64,000 nucleotides of DNA from CAWJMD01 sp963700925. GTDB lineage: Bacteria; Actinomycetota; Actinomycetes; Actinomycetales; CAWJMD01. The stretch covers positions 2,356,001 through 2,420,000 of the forward strand of contig OY969553.1 in the NCBI GenBank assembly GCA_963700925.1. The letters run 5' to 3'. This document shows positions 25,391-34,365 of this stretch, in pieces. The notes beneath the pieces are model-generated. The model saw only the letters and a program-made list of their open reading frames with translations, was not told where the DNA came from and did no database searches. Each line of letters begins with the position of its first letter. Positions within the stretch are counted from its first letter, which is position 1. The translations under genes and the position numbers were made by a program.

Positions 25391-26059
25391 CTACAGGCCC
25401 AGCAGCGGCGGCACTCCGGACAGGTCCGTGACCTCGTGGTAGCCGTAGTAGGGCGTGCTGGGCTCGTAGCCGCGGTTGACGTACACCTTGTTCGCGATGC
25501 GCAGGTCGTGCGCCGGGATCAGGTCGTACCGCAGGCTCGAGGACACGTGCAGGACGTCCTGCGGCGCACAGCCCAGCTGGTCGAGCATGTACTCGAACGC
25601 CTGCAGCCGCGGCTTGTAAGCCCCGGCCTGCTCGGCGGTGTACACCGCGTGGAACGGCGCACCCAGCTTGTCGACGTTGCTGTGGATCTGCTCGTCGGCC
25701 GCGTTGGACAGGATCACCAACGGGTAGCGCGACGCCAGCGCCCTCAGCGCGTCAGGGACGTCCGGGTGGGGACCCCAGGTCGGCACTGCCTCGTAGATGG
25801 CGCGGCCGTCGGAGTCGCGGTGCTGGATGCCCCAGAGCTTGGTAGTGCGGGCGAGCGCGTCGTCGATGACCTGCTCGTAGGGCTTGTAGGCGCCCAGGAC
25901 CTCGTCGATGCGAAAGGCCTCGAAGTCGTCCAGGAAGTCCTCGATCTTGTCCTGCGGCACCCGGTCAGCCAGCAGCTGGCGGGTCAGGGCGGACATCCCG
26001 AACGCGGTCAGCGTCCCGTAGCAGTCGAAGGTGATGAACTTCGGCTCGAACTCGATCAC
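25391..26059 (-). CDS. HAD hydrolase, haloacid dehalogenase type II-like (second copy)
   Basis: 222 residues, the same length as its paralog at 13312-13980 and roughly 60% identical by eye. Motif I FDCYGTLTAF is the standard type II form; motif II LSNAADEQ; Lys in AYKPRLQAFEYM; acidic motif in HVSSSLRYDLIPAHDL. In true L-2-haloacid dehalogenases an Arg or aromatic set lines the halide pocket; this cannot be judged by eye. Location between binding-protein and oxidoreductase genes suggests hydrolysis of a pathway intermediate, perhaps a phosphate ester. No halogenated substrate is indicated by the context. Confidence 0.88.
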   Translation of the reverse strand: MIEFEPKFITFDCYGTLTAFGMSALTRQLLADRVPQDKIEDFLDDFEAFRIDEVLGAYKPYEQVIDDALARTTKLWGIQHRDSDGRAIYEAVPTWGPHPDVPDALRALASRYPLVILSNAADEQIHSNVDKLGAPFHAVYTAEQAGAYKPRLQAFEYMLDQLGCAPQDVLHVSSSLRYDLIPAHDLRIANKVYVNRGYEPSTPYYGYHEVTDLSGVPPLLGL

Positions 26060-26092
26060 TGGTTACTCCCGGTCCTCGGCAGCCGACGGTGG

Positions 26093-27637
26093 TCAGCCGA
26101 CCGTGAGGTCAGCCGTGAGGACGTAGTAGGACAACAGGTGGGGTTCGAAGCCCTGGACGTCGCTTCGGCTGCCCCAGACCGCGCCCTCGTGGAGCAGCCA
26201 GACGGCGGCGGCCTCTTCCTGCAGCTGGGCGCCGATCTCCGCCTTCTGCTGGATCGCGGCGTCCAGGTCCTGGTTGGCAAGCGCTTCCTGGATCACCTGG
26301 TCGGTGTTCGGGTCGCAGTACTGGGCGATGTTGTAGCTGCCCTCGCAAGTCCAGTCCGAGCGCAGGTAGCTGGCCGGGTCGGCGACGTCAGTGGTGTAGC
26401 CACGGGAGAGCAGGGTGGCGTCGTAGTTGCCCGCGAGCCAGTCCGGCTCGAAGGAGGCGGTCTCGCCGGCCCGGATGTTGACCGTGATGCCCAACTGGCC
26501 CAGCTGGTCCTGGATCACGGCGGCCACGTCGCCCAACTCGGGCCGCTCGTTGTAGGCGATCAGCTCGAACTCGAGGGACGCCGGGTCGACACCGGCCTGC
26601 TCCAGCAGCGAGCGTGCCTCGTCCTGGTCGACCGCCACGGGCTCTGCACCTTCGGTTCCCCACGGGCTCGTGGGACTGAACGGCCCGACCGCGGGCGAAC
26701 CGGTGCCCTCGTAGACGCCGTCCACGATGGCCTGCGTGTCGATCGACATCTGGATGGCCTTGCGAACGAGCGGGTCGTCGAACGGCGCGCGGGTGTGGTT
26801 CAGCAGCATCACCGTGGTGCGCGGCACCTCCTGTTCCTGGATCTCGACGTTCTCGTCGCCCTCGACGATGCTGCGGCTCGCCGCCGGGATGGACCTGACG
26901 AGGTGCGACTCACCGGTCTGCAGCTGGGTGGCCCTGGCGGCACCGTCGACGATGAACCGCACCTCGGCGGTCGCGAGGCCGACCTCGCCGCCCCAGTAGT
27001 TCTCGTTGCGCTCGAGGCTGAGCGACTCCTGCGGTGCCTCGCCGGTGACCGTGAACGGGCCGGTGCAGGTGCCCTGGATGTCGATCTGGTCGGCTTCATA
27101 AGCCTTCGGGGCCAGGATCCCGGCGTTCGGGCCGGCCAGCCGCAGCGGGATCAGGGCGTCGGGGGCCGGGGTGGTGACCCGCACGGTCGTGTCGTCGGCT
27201 GCTTCCACCGAGGTCACGTTGTCAGGGTTGATCCCTCGTGCAGGGGTCTCGGCCTCCAGCAGGTGCGTCAGCGCGCCGGCGACGGCGTCGCCGTCCAGCG
27301 GCGTCCCGTCCTGGAAGGTGACGTCCTCGCGGAGGGTGATCTCCCAGACCGTCGGCTCGACCTGGTTCCACTCCGTGGCCAGGGCCGGCTCCAGCTCGCC
27401 GTCGTTCTTGTAGCGGATCAGCGTCTCGAGGCAACCGGCTCGCATCAGCGCGTGGGCGTCATCGGTCTCCACCGCCCAGCCCGCAGCCGGAGTGGTGAAG
27501 TCGGCGAAGACGATGTGCCCGCCGTCGGAGCCGCCGTCCTCGCCGGCGCCCCCGTTGTCGTCTCCCCCGCCCATGCCGCACGCCGATGCGGTGAGGGCGA
27601 TGAGCGCGATGCCACTTGCCCAACGAAGTCGAGCCAT
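26093..27637 (-). CDS. ABC transporter substrate-binding lipoprotein (family 5)
   Basis: 514 residues from ATG 27637 with AGGAGGACC in front. A lipoprotein signal peptide, RLRWASGIALIALTASAC, has the acylated Cys at about residue 20, followed by an acidic Gly-rich linker. The body is the SBP_bac_5 fold (EPALATEWNQVEPTVWEITL, FQDGTPLDGDAVAGALTHLL, GTCTGPFTVTG). It captures the substrate outside the membrane and hands it to the DppB/C-like permeases. First gene of the minus-strand operon; its promoter region is shared with the aldehyde dehydrogenase and carries the GTTGT-CA-ACAAC site. The large insert-free size fits peptide, nickel or opine-type binding proteins. Confidence 0.93.
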   Translation of the reverse strand: MARLRWASGIALIALTASACGMGGGDDNGGAGEDGGSDGGHIVFADFTTPAAGWAVETDDAHALMRAGCLETLIRYKNDGELEPALATEWNQVEPTVWEITLREDVTFQDGTPLDGDAVAGALTHLLEAETPARGINPDNVTSVEAADDTTVRVTTPAPDALIPLRLAGPNAGILAPKAYEADQIDIQGTCTGPFTVTGEAPQESLSLERNENYWGGEVGLATAEVRFIVDGAARATQLQTGESHLVRSIPAASRSIVEGDENVEIQEQEVPRTTVMLLNHTRAPFDDPLVRKAIQMSIDTQAIVDGVYEGTGSPAVGPFSPTSPWGTEGAEPVAVDQDEARSLLEQAGVDPASLEFELIAYNERPELGDVAAVIQDQLGQLGITVNIRAGETASFEPDWLAGNYDATLLSRGYTTDVADPASYLRSDWTCEGSYNIAQYCDPNTDQVIQEALANQDLDAAIQQKAEIGAQLQEEAAAVWLLHEGAVWGSRSDVQGFEPHLLSYYVLTADLTVG

Positions 27638-27718
27638 GGTTGGTCCTCCTGGTGAGTGGCGCGCCAGACGGCGACACACGCGACGTGGTACCGACCACAC
27701 CACCATGCCAGACTGTAT

Positions 27719-27730
27719 GTTGTCAACAAC
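27719..27730. promoter_or_regulatory. Candidate GntR/FCD operator, divergent promoter
   Basis: GTTGT-CA-ACAAC, an inverted repeat of 5-bp arms, centred in the 136-bp region between the binding-protein operon and the aldehyde dehydrogenase gene. The core TGTCAACA recurs in other intergenic regions of the island. Fits the GT...AC form of FadR-subfamily GntR sites. Confidence 0.6.
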
Positions 27731-27773
27731 TTGCAGTTGACTATTCCCTGGCGCAGGCCGCAGAGTTGGTGTC

Positions 27774-29228
27774 ATGAGCGACGTGGAGACAGTCACCTGG
27801 ACACCGCGCGGCGGGGCCTTCTGGGCCGGCTCGTGGCACCCGATCGGCGAACAGCTCGTCGTGCTGGACCCCGAGAACGGACGTCCTGTCGGCAGCGTCT
27901 CCGACTGCACGGCCGCGGACGTCGATGTCGCTGTGGCGGCGGTCGCGCAGGGGATCCACGAGGGCGCCGAGTGGCCGCTGTGGCAGCGTCGCGAGGTCCT
28001 GCACCGCGCCGCAGCCCTTCTGCTGGAGCGCCGCGAGCTCTTCACGAACCTGATCTCACGCGAAGGCTGCAAGCCGGTCCGCGACGCCGGCCGCGAGGTG
28101 GAGCGAGCCGCTGAGACCGTCCGTCTGTCGTCCGAGCAGGCCCATCGCCTCGAGGGCGAGACGCTGCCCTTCGGCAACACGCCGCGAGGCGGCGGCCGAA
28201 TCGGCTGGTACACCCGGGAGCCGGTCGGGGTCATCGGCGCGATCACACCGTTCAACGACCCGCTGAACCTGGTCGCCCACAAGCTGGCACCTGCCCTGAT
28301 CGGCGGGAACGGGGTCGTGCTCAAGCCCGCCGAGCAGACCCCCCTGACCGCGCTCGCGTTCACTGAGCTCCTGCTCGATGCCGGTGTGCCGGGTGACCGG
28401 ATCGCCGTGCTCCCCGGCCGGGGGGCCACCGTGGGGGCCGCGCTGGTGGGCCATCCGCTCGTCGACATGGTGTCGTTCACCGGCGGGTACGCGACCGGCA
28501 ACGCCGTGGCGCGTGCCGCCGGCGCCAAGAAGACGCTGATGGAGCTTGGCGGAAACGGCGCGGTCATCGTCCTGCCCGACGCTGATGTCGAGCGGGCCGC
28601 TCACGCCGTCGTCGACGGGGCGTTCGGGGCGGCGGGGCAGAACTGCCTGTCGGTGCAGCGCGTGCTCGTCGCGGCTGAGCTGGTCGACACGCTCGTCGAC
28701 CTGGTCGTCCAGGGCACCCAGCGGCTGGTCGTCGGCAGCAAGAGCGACCCTGCTACCGACGTCGGACCCCTCGTCGACGAAGTTGCTGCCGAGCGGGTCG
28801 AGGCCTGGGTGACCGCAGCCGTCCAGGCCGGGGCCACTGTCCAGGCCGGGGCCAAGCGCGACGGCACCTTCTACTGGCCCACCGTGCTGACCGGCGTGCC
28901 CGCGGACGCTCGCGTCCTCACCGAGGAGATCTTCGGACCGGTGGTGTCGATCCAGTCGTTCGACTCCGTCGACGCCGCCGTGGCGGAGGTCAACGGGTCC
29001 GACTACGGCCTCCAGGCCGGCGTGTTCACCCGCGACATCGAGCGCGCTCTCGACGTTGCCCAGCGGCTGCGGGTGGGCGCCGTGATGATCAACGACACCG
29101 GTGACTTCCGGATCGACGCGATGCCTTTCGGCGGGAGCAAGTACTCCGGCGTCGGTCGCGAGGGGGTGCCGTTCGCCGTGGACGCCATGACCGAACCCAA
29201 GATCATCAGCATCAACCGCGCCGGCTGA
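27774..29228 (+). CDS. NAD(P)-dependent aldehyde dehydrogenase
   Basis: 484 residues. Catalytic set present: Asn of ITPFNDPLNL (~159), Glu of MELGGNGAVIV (~258), Cys of GQNCLSVQRVL (~290), and EEIFGPVV (~386). The ITPFNDPLNLVAHKLAPA segment is typical of the lactaldehyde/phosphonoacetaldehyde-type ALDH branch rather than betaine or GABA aldehyde enzymes. It would oxidise the aldehyde released by the FAD oxidoreductases to the acid. Divergent from the transport operon and sharing the candidate operator, so probably induced with it. A repeated stretch AGATVQAGA (28828-28854) suits a loop. Confidence 0.9.
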   Translation: MSDVETVTWTPRGGAFWAGSWHPIGEQLVVLDPENGRPVGSVSDCTAADVDVAVAAVAQGIHEGAEWPLWQRREVLHRAAALLLERRELFTNLISREGCKPVRDAGREVERAAETVRLSSEQAHRLEGETLPFGNTPRGGGRIGWYTREPVGVIGAITPFNDPLNLVAHKLAPALIGGNGVVLKPAEQTPLTALAFTELLLDAGVPGDRIAVLPGRGATVGAALVGHPLVDMVSFTGGYATGNAVARAAGAKKTLMELGGNGAVIVLPDADVERAAHAVVDGAFGAAGQNCLSVQRVLVAAELVDTLVDLVVQGTQRLVVGSKSDPATDVGPLVDEVAAERVEAWVTAAVQAGATVQAGAKRDGTFYWPTVLTGVPADARVLTEEIFGPVVSIQSFDSVDAAVAEVNGSDYGLQAGVFTRDIERALDVAQRLRVGAVMINDTGDFRIDAMPFGGSKYSGVGREGVPFAVDAMTEPKIISINRAG

Positions 29229-29309
29229 TCGGGGCGTCGTCTGGCGGCGATGGCCCTTGCCCCGTGCTCGTGGCGCTCGTCGTTGCATCGTGAGGCACGT
29301 CCGCCCTTC

Positions 29310-30473
29310 TCACTGCACCCCGGAGGTGCGGACGAGCCAGGGGTCCGGAAGATCGACTCCACCGGCGAACCGGACGGGTCGAAAGGGTTCGAGCAGCGGG
29401 TCGTCCCGTCCCGTGGTGATCTCCTCGCGCGCGAGCCTGCCGAGGAGGGGGGCCAACGTGACACCACTGTGTGTGGCGACGACGTACAGCGTGCGGTGGT
29501 CGTCGACGAAGCCGGCGACGGTCTGTCGGTCGCCGGGTAGCACGCGCCAGCCCACGACCAGCGACTCGAGCCTCGCGCCCTCGGTGTCGCGCAGGCAATG
29601 GCGCAGCCGCGTGAGGAACTCGGCGCCGAGCGGGCTGTCGAGCGACGGCACCGCGGACGGATCGGCATCCACGTCAAGCTCCGGGGCCTGCAGGAGGAGG
29701 CGACCGCCACCGTGCGGGCGGACGTTCAGGAACGGGGTGGTGAGAAGCCGGTCCAGGGGTGACGGAACGGGTGAGGTGACAGCCAGGAAGCTCACCGGCG
29801 TGCTTCCCGGCCCCGTGAACGGCTGGAGCGGGACGTACGCATCTGCGGTCGCGAGGAGGTCCTGCGTCCACCGGCCGGCGCAGACGACGACTCCATCCGC
29901 TTGCAGTACCTCGCCGTCGGTGAGTACCACCCGCGCTCCGGTCGGCCCTGCAGAGACCGAGGCGACCTCTTTGGGGGCCTGGAGCCGTCCACCGTGCATC
30001 CGGAGGTCCGAGAGCATCTTGCCCATCAGGAGAGCGGGATAGCAGTGGCCCTCGGTGGGGAAGTACGTCACGGACTCGACGGACTGGGGCAGGACGAGCC
30101 CGGGTTCGAGGTCGAGGGCACGCGCGCGTGAGACGACCTCGACGGGGTAGCCGGTGCGGACCATCTCGCTCACGACGGCGGCGAGGTGCTCTGCCTCGGG
30201 CCCTGGCCGTGCCCATCGCAGGTGACCGTTCTGGCGCCACCACTCCGCCTTTCCCGCGGCAATGCGCACGTGCTCTTCCATGCCGAGCACGTTCAGTCGG
30301 AAGTAGGAGTCGGGGACCTTCTGGCTGGCGTTCACCCAGGCGAACGACGTGCTGCTGGTCTGGGATCCCGGCGTCCGCGCTTCGAGCACGGTCACGTCCA
30401 CACCGACACGTGCAAGCTCTCGCGCGACGGACAGGCCGATGATGCCCGCCCCGACCACGATCCACTTGGCCAT
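29310..30473 (-). CDS. FAD-dependent oxidoreductase (DAO family), fourth copy
   Basis: 387 residues. FAD fold WIVVGAGIIGLSVARELARV, then TSSTSFAWVNASQKVPDSYF near residue 40. This last motif is characteristic of a DAO branch often found with amine catabolism. The C-terminal region holds VVGWRVLPGDRQTVAGFV and VVATHSGVTLAPLLGRL. Likely oxidises an amine or amino acid with FAD. Starts one base after the gabT-like aminotransferase stop, so both are one operon. Convergent with the aldehyde dehydrogenase gene (82-bp gap). Confidence 0.86.
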   Translation of the reverse strand: MAKWIVVGAGIIGLSVARELARVGVDVTVLEARTPGSQTSSTSFAWVNASQKVPDSYFRLNVLGMEEHVRIAAGKAEWWRQNGHLRWARPGPEAEHLAAVVSEMVRTGYPVEVVSRARALDLEPGLVLPQSVESVTYFPTEGHCYPALLMGKMLSDLRMHGGRLQAPKEVASVSAGPTGARVVLTDGEVLQADGVVVCAGRWTQDLLATADAYVPLQPFTGPGSTPVSFLAVTSPVPSPLDRLLTTPFLNVRPHGGGRLLLQAPELDVDADPSAVPSLDSPLGAEFLTRLRHCLRDTEGARLESLVVGWRVLPGDRQTVAGFVDDHRTLYVVATHSGVTLAPLLGRLAREEITTGRDDPLLEPFRPVRFAGGVDLPDPWLVRTSGVQ

Positions 30474-30474
30474 C

Positions 30475-31728
30475 TCAGGCGGTAGCCGCCTCGACCGCGG
30501 CGCCCCAGATGGTGAGTGCCTCCTCGACGTGCTCCTCGGTGACCACGAGCGCCGGGATCATCCGCACCACGTTGCCGAACGGACCGCAGGTCAGCAGTAG
30601 CAGCCCGCGCTCGCCGGACTCCTTCTGGGCACGCACTGCGGCACCTGGGTCGGGCTGGCCGTCCGGGGTGATGAACTCCGTGGCCAGCATGAGGCCGAGG
30701 CCGCGGACGTCGCCGATGGCCGGGTTGCCGGCGGCGACCTTGTCCAGGCCGGCTGCGAGGACCGCGCCGACGACGCGGGCGTTCTCCACGAGGTTCTCCT
30801 CCTGGATCACGTCGAGCGTCGCGATCGCGGCAGCGCACGCGACCGCGTTGGCGCCGTACGTGCCCCCCTGCGATCCGGGCCACGCCTTCGCCATCAGCTC
30901 GGTCGACGCGGCGATGCCTGACAGCGGGAACCCGCTGGCCAGCCCCTTGGCGGTGATCAGGATGTCGGGTCGCACGCCGAAGTGGTCGTGTCCCCAGAAC
31001 CGCCCAGTCCGGCCCCAGCCGGTCTGCACCTCGTCGAGGACCAGGAGGATGCCGTGGCGGTCAGCGCGCTCTCGCAGGCCCTCCATGAACACGGTGTTCG
31101 CCGGAACGTAGCCGCCTTCGCCGAGGACCGGCTCGACCAGGAAGGCGGCAGTCTCGGCGGGAGCGGTCATCGTGGCCAGCACGTAGTCCAGCTCGCGCAG
31201 GGCGAACTCGGTGGCCGTGGCCTCGTCCCAGCCGTACCGGTACGCCGTCGGGAAGGGCGACACCACGACCCCGCCCATCAGCGGGGAGAAGCCGGCGCGG
31301 AACTTGGTGCCGGAGGTCGTCATGGACGCCGCACCGATGGTGCGCCCGTGGAACGAGCCGTGGAACACGACGATGTTGGGTCGGCCCGTGGCGTGCCGGG
31401 CCAGGCGGAGCGCCGCCTCCACGGCCTCGCTGCCGGAGTTGCTGAAGAAGACCGAGTCCAGTCCCGCGGGCAGCACCTCGCTCAGGCGCTCGGCCAGCGT
31501 CAGCAGCGGGCGGTGCATCACGGTCGTGTACTGCCCGTGGATCAGCTTGCCGATCTGCTCCTGCGCCGCCGCCACCACGCGCGGGTGGCAGTGACCGGTG
31601 CTGGTCACCCCGATCCCCGCGGTGAAGTCGAGGTAGCGCCGACCGGCCTCGTCGAACACGTGGACGCCCTCCCCTCGCTCGACCAGGACGGGGGTCGCCT
31701 GCTTCAGCAGCGGAGAGAGGTATGCCAT
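30475..31728 (-). CDS. gabT: Class III omega-aminotransferase (GABA aminotransferase-like)
   Basis: 417 residues from ATG 31728, with AGGAG just upstream; the frame extends further but loses family similarity. Conserved features: YLDFTAGIGVTSTGHCHPRV, FFSNSGSEAVEAALRLARHA, FHGSFHGRTIGA, VEPVLGEGGYVP, LDEVQTGWGRTGRFWGHDHF and ITAKGLASGFPLSG with the PLP Lys near residue 262. Transfers an omega-amino group (GABA, putrescine-type or similar) to 2-oxoglutarate or pyruvate. The divergent gene is gabD, so GABA to succinate semialdehyde to succinate is the likely route. The gene symbol is by function; the exact donor is unproven. Confidence 0.86.
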   Translation of the reverse strand: MAYLSPLLKQATPVLVERGEGVHVFDEAGRRYLDFTAGIGVTSTGHCHPRVVAAAQEQIGKLIHGQYTTVMHRPLLTLAERLSEVLPAGLDSVFFSNSGSEAVEAALRLARHATGRPNIVVFHGSFHGRTIGAASMTTSGTKFRAGFSPLMGGVVVSPFPTAYRYGWDEATATEFALRELDYVLATMTAPAETAAFLVEPVLGEGGYVPANTVFMEGLRERADRHGILLVLDEVQTGWGRTGRFWGHDHFGVRPDILITAKGLASGFPLSGIAASTELMAKAWPGSQGGTYGANAVACAAAIATLDVIQEENLVENARVVGAVLAAGLDKVAAGNPAIGDVRGLGLMLATEFITPDGQPDPGAAVRAQKESGERGLLLLTCGPFGNVVRMIPALVVTEEHVEEALTIWGAAVEAATA

Positions 31729-31747
31729 TCGGTCACTCCTTGGTAGA

Positions 31748-31757
31748 CTGTTGACAA
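31748..31757. promoter_or_regulatory. Candidate GntR/FCD operator between gabT and gabD
   Basis: Plus strand CTGTTGACAACC; its complement includes GTTGTCAACA, identical over ten bases to the site at 27719-27728. It sits in the 64-bp gap between the divergent gabT-like and gabD genes. TTGACA within it could also serve as the gabD -35 box, in which case a bound repressor would block it. Confidence 0.6.
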
Positions 31758-31792
31758 CCAACAATACACCCCTCTGAGCATCGGAGAACCCC

Positions 31793-33265
31793 ATGGTCGA
31801 CACCGCCCGCGAGCAGCAGGTCGTCAGCGCCGTACCGACCGGTCTGTTGATCGGAGGACAGTGGCGTCCGGCCGCGTCCGGCGCGACGTTCAAGGTCGAG
31901 GACCCCTCCACCGGCAGCGTCCTCACCGAGGTGGCCGACGCCAGCCCCGCCGACGGCATGCAGGCCCTGGACGCCGCGACCAAGGCACAGCCCGGCTGGG
32001 CCGCATTCCCTCCCCGGGAGCGCAGCGAGATCCTGCGCGGGGCCTACGAGCTCCTGCTGGAGCGCCAGGACGACTTGGCGCTGCTGATGACGCTGGAGAT
32101 GGGCAAGCCGCTGGCTGACGCACGCGGTGAGATCACCTATGCAGCGGAGTTCTTCCGCTGGTTCTCCGAGGAGGCTGTGCGCATCGACGGCGGCTACGCC
32201 GTCGCGCCCAGCGGCCAGGGGCGTTTTCTCGTGATGCGCCAGCCGGTGGGTCCGTGCCTCCTCATCACGCCATGGAACTTTCCGATGGCGATGGGCACCC
32301 GCAAGATCGGCCCGGCTGTGGCAGCGGGATGCACGATGGTCGTCAAGCCGGCCGCTCAGACCCCGTTGTCGATGCTGGCGCTCGCCGGCATCCTGCAGGA
32401 GGCCGGCCTGCCCGACGGCGTCCTCAACCTGATCACGACCTCGGACGCGGGCGGCGTGATGGAGCCGATGATTCGGGACGGCCGGGCCCGCAAGCTGTCC
32501 TTCACCGGGTCGACCGGGGTAGGGCGCAAGCTGCTCGAGCAGTGCGCGGACCAGGTGATGCGTACGTCCATGGAACTGGGCGGCAACGCCCCGTTCCTGG
32601 TCTTCGAGGACGCCGATCTCGATGCAGCGGTCGAGGGAGCCATGCTCGCCAAGATGCGCAACATGGGCGAGGCCTGCACCGCGGCAAACCGGTTCTACGT
32701 GCACTCCTCGGTGGTCGACGAGTTCGCTCGCCGGCTCAGCGAGCGGATGTCGGCCCTGAGCGTCGGCCGGGGTGTCGAGGACGGCGTGGTGGTCGGTCCG
32801 CTGATCGACCTGACGGCCCGCGACAAGGTGGCGACGCTCGTCGACGACGCCGTGCGCCGAGGCGCTCAAGTGGTGGTCGGTGGCGAGCCGCTGGAAGGTG
32901 CCGGCTACTTCTACAAGCCGACCGTGCTGACGGGAGTGACCGGCGACGCCCAGATGCGCCACGAGGAGATCTTCGGTCCGGTCGCGCCCATCGTCTCGTT
33001 CGAGGCGGAGGATGAGGCGGTCTCCGCAGCCAACGACACCGAGTTCGGTTTGGTGGCCTACGTGTTCACCCGTGACCTCGACCGTGCGATCCGGGTCAGC
33101 GAGCGGCTGGAGACGGGAATGGTCGGCCTCAACCAGGGCATCGTCTCCAACCCCGCGGCGCCGTTCGGCGGTGTGAAGCACTCAGGTGTCGGCCGTGAGG
33201 GCGGCCACCTCGGCATCGACGAGTTCCTGGAGATCAAGTACGTCGCCCTGGCGACGAAGGCCTGA
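31793..33265 (+). CDS. gabD: Succinate-semialdehyde dehydrogenase
   Basis: 490 residues. Typical GabD order: LIGGQWRPAASGATFKVEDP, RFLVMRQPVGPCLLITPWNF (catalytic Asn), KPAAQTPLSMLALA, FTGSTGVGRKL, SMELGGNAPFLVFEDADLD (Glu), MGEACTAANRFYVH (Cys, ~294) and APFGGVKHSGVGREGG. Oxidises succinate semialdehyde to succinate with NAD(P)+, feeding the TCA cycle. Divergent from the gabT-like gene and followed after 11 bp by a tartrate/D-malate dehydrogenase-like gene. It shares its promoter region with one of the TGTYAACA sites. Confidence 0.92.
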   Translation: MVDTAREQQVVSAVPTGLLIGGQWRPAASGATFKVEDPSTGSVLTEVADASPADGMQALDAATKAQPGWAAFPPRERSEILRGAYELLLERQDDLALLMTLEMGKPLADARGEITYAAEFFRWFSEEAVRIDGGYAVAPSGQGRFLVMRQPVGPCLLITPWNFPMAMGTRKIGPAVAAGCTMVVKPAAQTPLSMLALAGILQEAGLPDGVLNLITTSDAGGVMEPMIRDGRARKLSFTGSTGVGRKLLEQCADQVMRTSMELGGNAPFLVFEDADLDAAVEGAMLAKMRNMGEACTAANRFYVHSSVVDEFARRLSERMSALSVGRGVEDGVVVGPLIDLTARDKVATLVDDAVRRGAQVVVGGEPLEGAGYFYKPTVLTGVTGDAQMRHEEIFGPVAPIVSFEAEDEAVSAANDTEFGLVAYVFTRDLDRAIRVSERLETGMVGLNQGIVSNPAAPFGGVKHSGVGREGGHLGIDEFLEIKYVALATKA

Positions 33266-33276
33266 GGGGCACGACG

Positions 33277-34350
33277 TTGGACACCAAGACGTCCGGGCGT
33301 CGCATCGCCCTCATCCCCGGGGACGGCATCGGCGTGGAGGTCGCCGCGTCGGCGCGGACCGTGCTGGCGGCGTTGGAGGAGCGCTACGACCTGGCCCTCA
33401 CGATCGACGAGTTCGACTGGTCGTGCGAGCGCTACCTCGCCGAGGGTGCGCTGATGCCTGCGGACGGGCTGGACACCCTCCGCCGGTACGACGCTGTGCT
33501 GCTCGGTGCCGTCGGCTGGCACGGCGTGCCCGACCACGTCTCGCTGTGGGGCCTGCTGATCCCGATCCGCCGCGCCTTCAGGCAGTACGTCAACTTGCGC
33601 CCGGTCCGATCGTTCGAGGGCGTGACCAGCCCTCTGGCCGACGGCGAGAACCGGCCGATCGACCTGGTGATCGTCCGGGAGAACAACGAGGGTGAGTACA
33701 GCGAGGTCGGTGGGCGGTTCAGCCGTGGCCTGCCCGAGGAGACCGCCATCCAGTCGGCGGTGTTCACGAGGCGAGGCATCAGCCGCATCGCGGACTACGC
33801 CCTCTCGCTGGCCGCCGGTCGTGGCCGGCACCTGACGTCGGCGACGAAGTCCAACGGGCTGGTCCACAGCATGCCGTTCTGGGACGAGGTGGTCCGTGAG
33901 CGCGCGGCGCTGCAGCCTGAGGTCGAGCTCGTCGAGGAGCATGTGGACGCCCTCGCCGCGAAGCTGGTCCTGCGCCCGGAGTCGTTCGACGTGATCGTGG
34001 CCAGCAACCTGTTCGGCGACATCCTGAGCGACCTGGCCGCCGGGGTCACCGGCAGCATCGGCATCGCGCCGTCCGGCAACCTCGATCCCACCGGTCAGAA
34101 CCCATCGATGTTCGAGCCAGTCCACGGGTCGGCGCCGGACATCGCCGGCAAGGGTGTCGCCAACCCCGTGGGGATGCTGTGGTCCACCGTCCTGATGCTC
34201 GAGCACCTGGACGCCCGAGAGGCTGCGGCGCGGCTGATGTCGGCGATCGAGGAGTCTCTACGCGACCCGGCCACCCGCACCGGCGACGTCGGCGGCACGG
34301 CGACCACCGAGCAGGTCACCGCCGCGGTGCTGGGGCTGCTGGAGTCCTGA
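33277..34350 (+). CDS. Tartrate/D-malate-type dehydrogenase (isopropylmalate DH family)
   Basis: 357 residues from TTG 33277, with GAGGGG upstream. Opening RIALIPGDGIGVEV, then GAVGWHGVPDHVSLWGLLIP, which is the tartrate dehydrogenase/D-malate dehydrogenase form of the loop, RPVRSF, VIVRENNEGEYSEVGGR, SNLFGDILSDLAAG for metal binding, and FEPVHGSAPDIAGKG for NAD. These enzymes oxidatively decarboxylate D-malate, tartrate or related 2-hydroxy acids. Leucine biosynthesis is less likely because no leuC/D/A is nearby and the gene is in the gabD operon. Its place in GABA or amine breakdown is unclear. Confidence 0.87.
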   Translation: MDTKTSGRRIALIPGDGIGVEVAASARTVLAALEERYDLALTIDEFDWSCERYLAEGALMPADGLDTLRRYDAVLLGAVGWHGVPDHVSLWGLLIPIRRAFRQYVNLRPVRSFEGVTSPLADGENRPIDLVIVRENNEGEYSEVGGRFSRGLPEETAIQSAVFTRRGISRIADYALSLAAGRGRHLTSATKSNGLVHSMPFWDEVVRERAALQPEVELVEEHVDALAAKLVLRPESFDVIVASNLFGDILSDLAAGVTGSIGIAPSGNLDPTGQNPSMFEPVHGSAPDIAGKGVANPVGMLWSTVLMLEHLDAREAAARLMSAIEESLRDPATRTGDVGGTATTEQVTAAVLGLLES

Positions 34351-34365
34351 GCCTCCTCGACCGGT

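Noticed and set aside
24941..27655. A 904-codon open frame on the plus strand
   Set aside because: It lies antisense to the HAD-II and binding-protein genes, is Val/Arg/Gly-rich with no family pattern, and arises from GC-biased codon use on the other strand.
33277..34350. 3-isopropylmalate dehydrogenase of leucine biosynthesis
   Set aside because: The VGWHGVPDHVSLWGLLIP loop is of tartrate/D-malate type and no leu genes adjoin.
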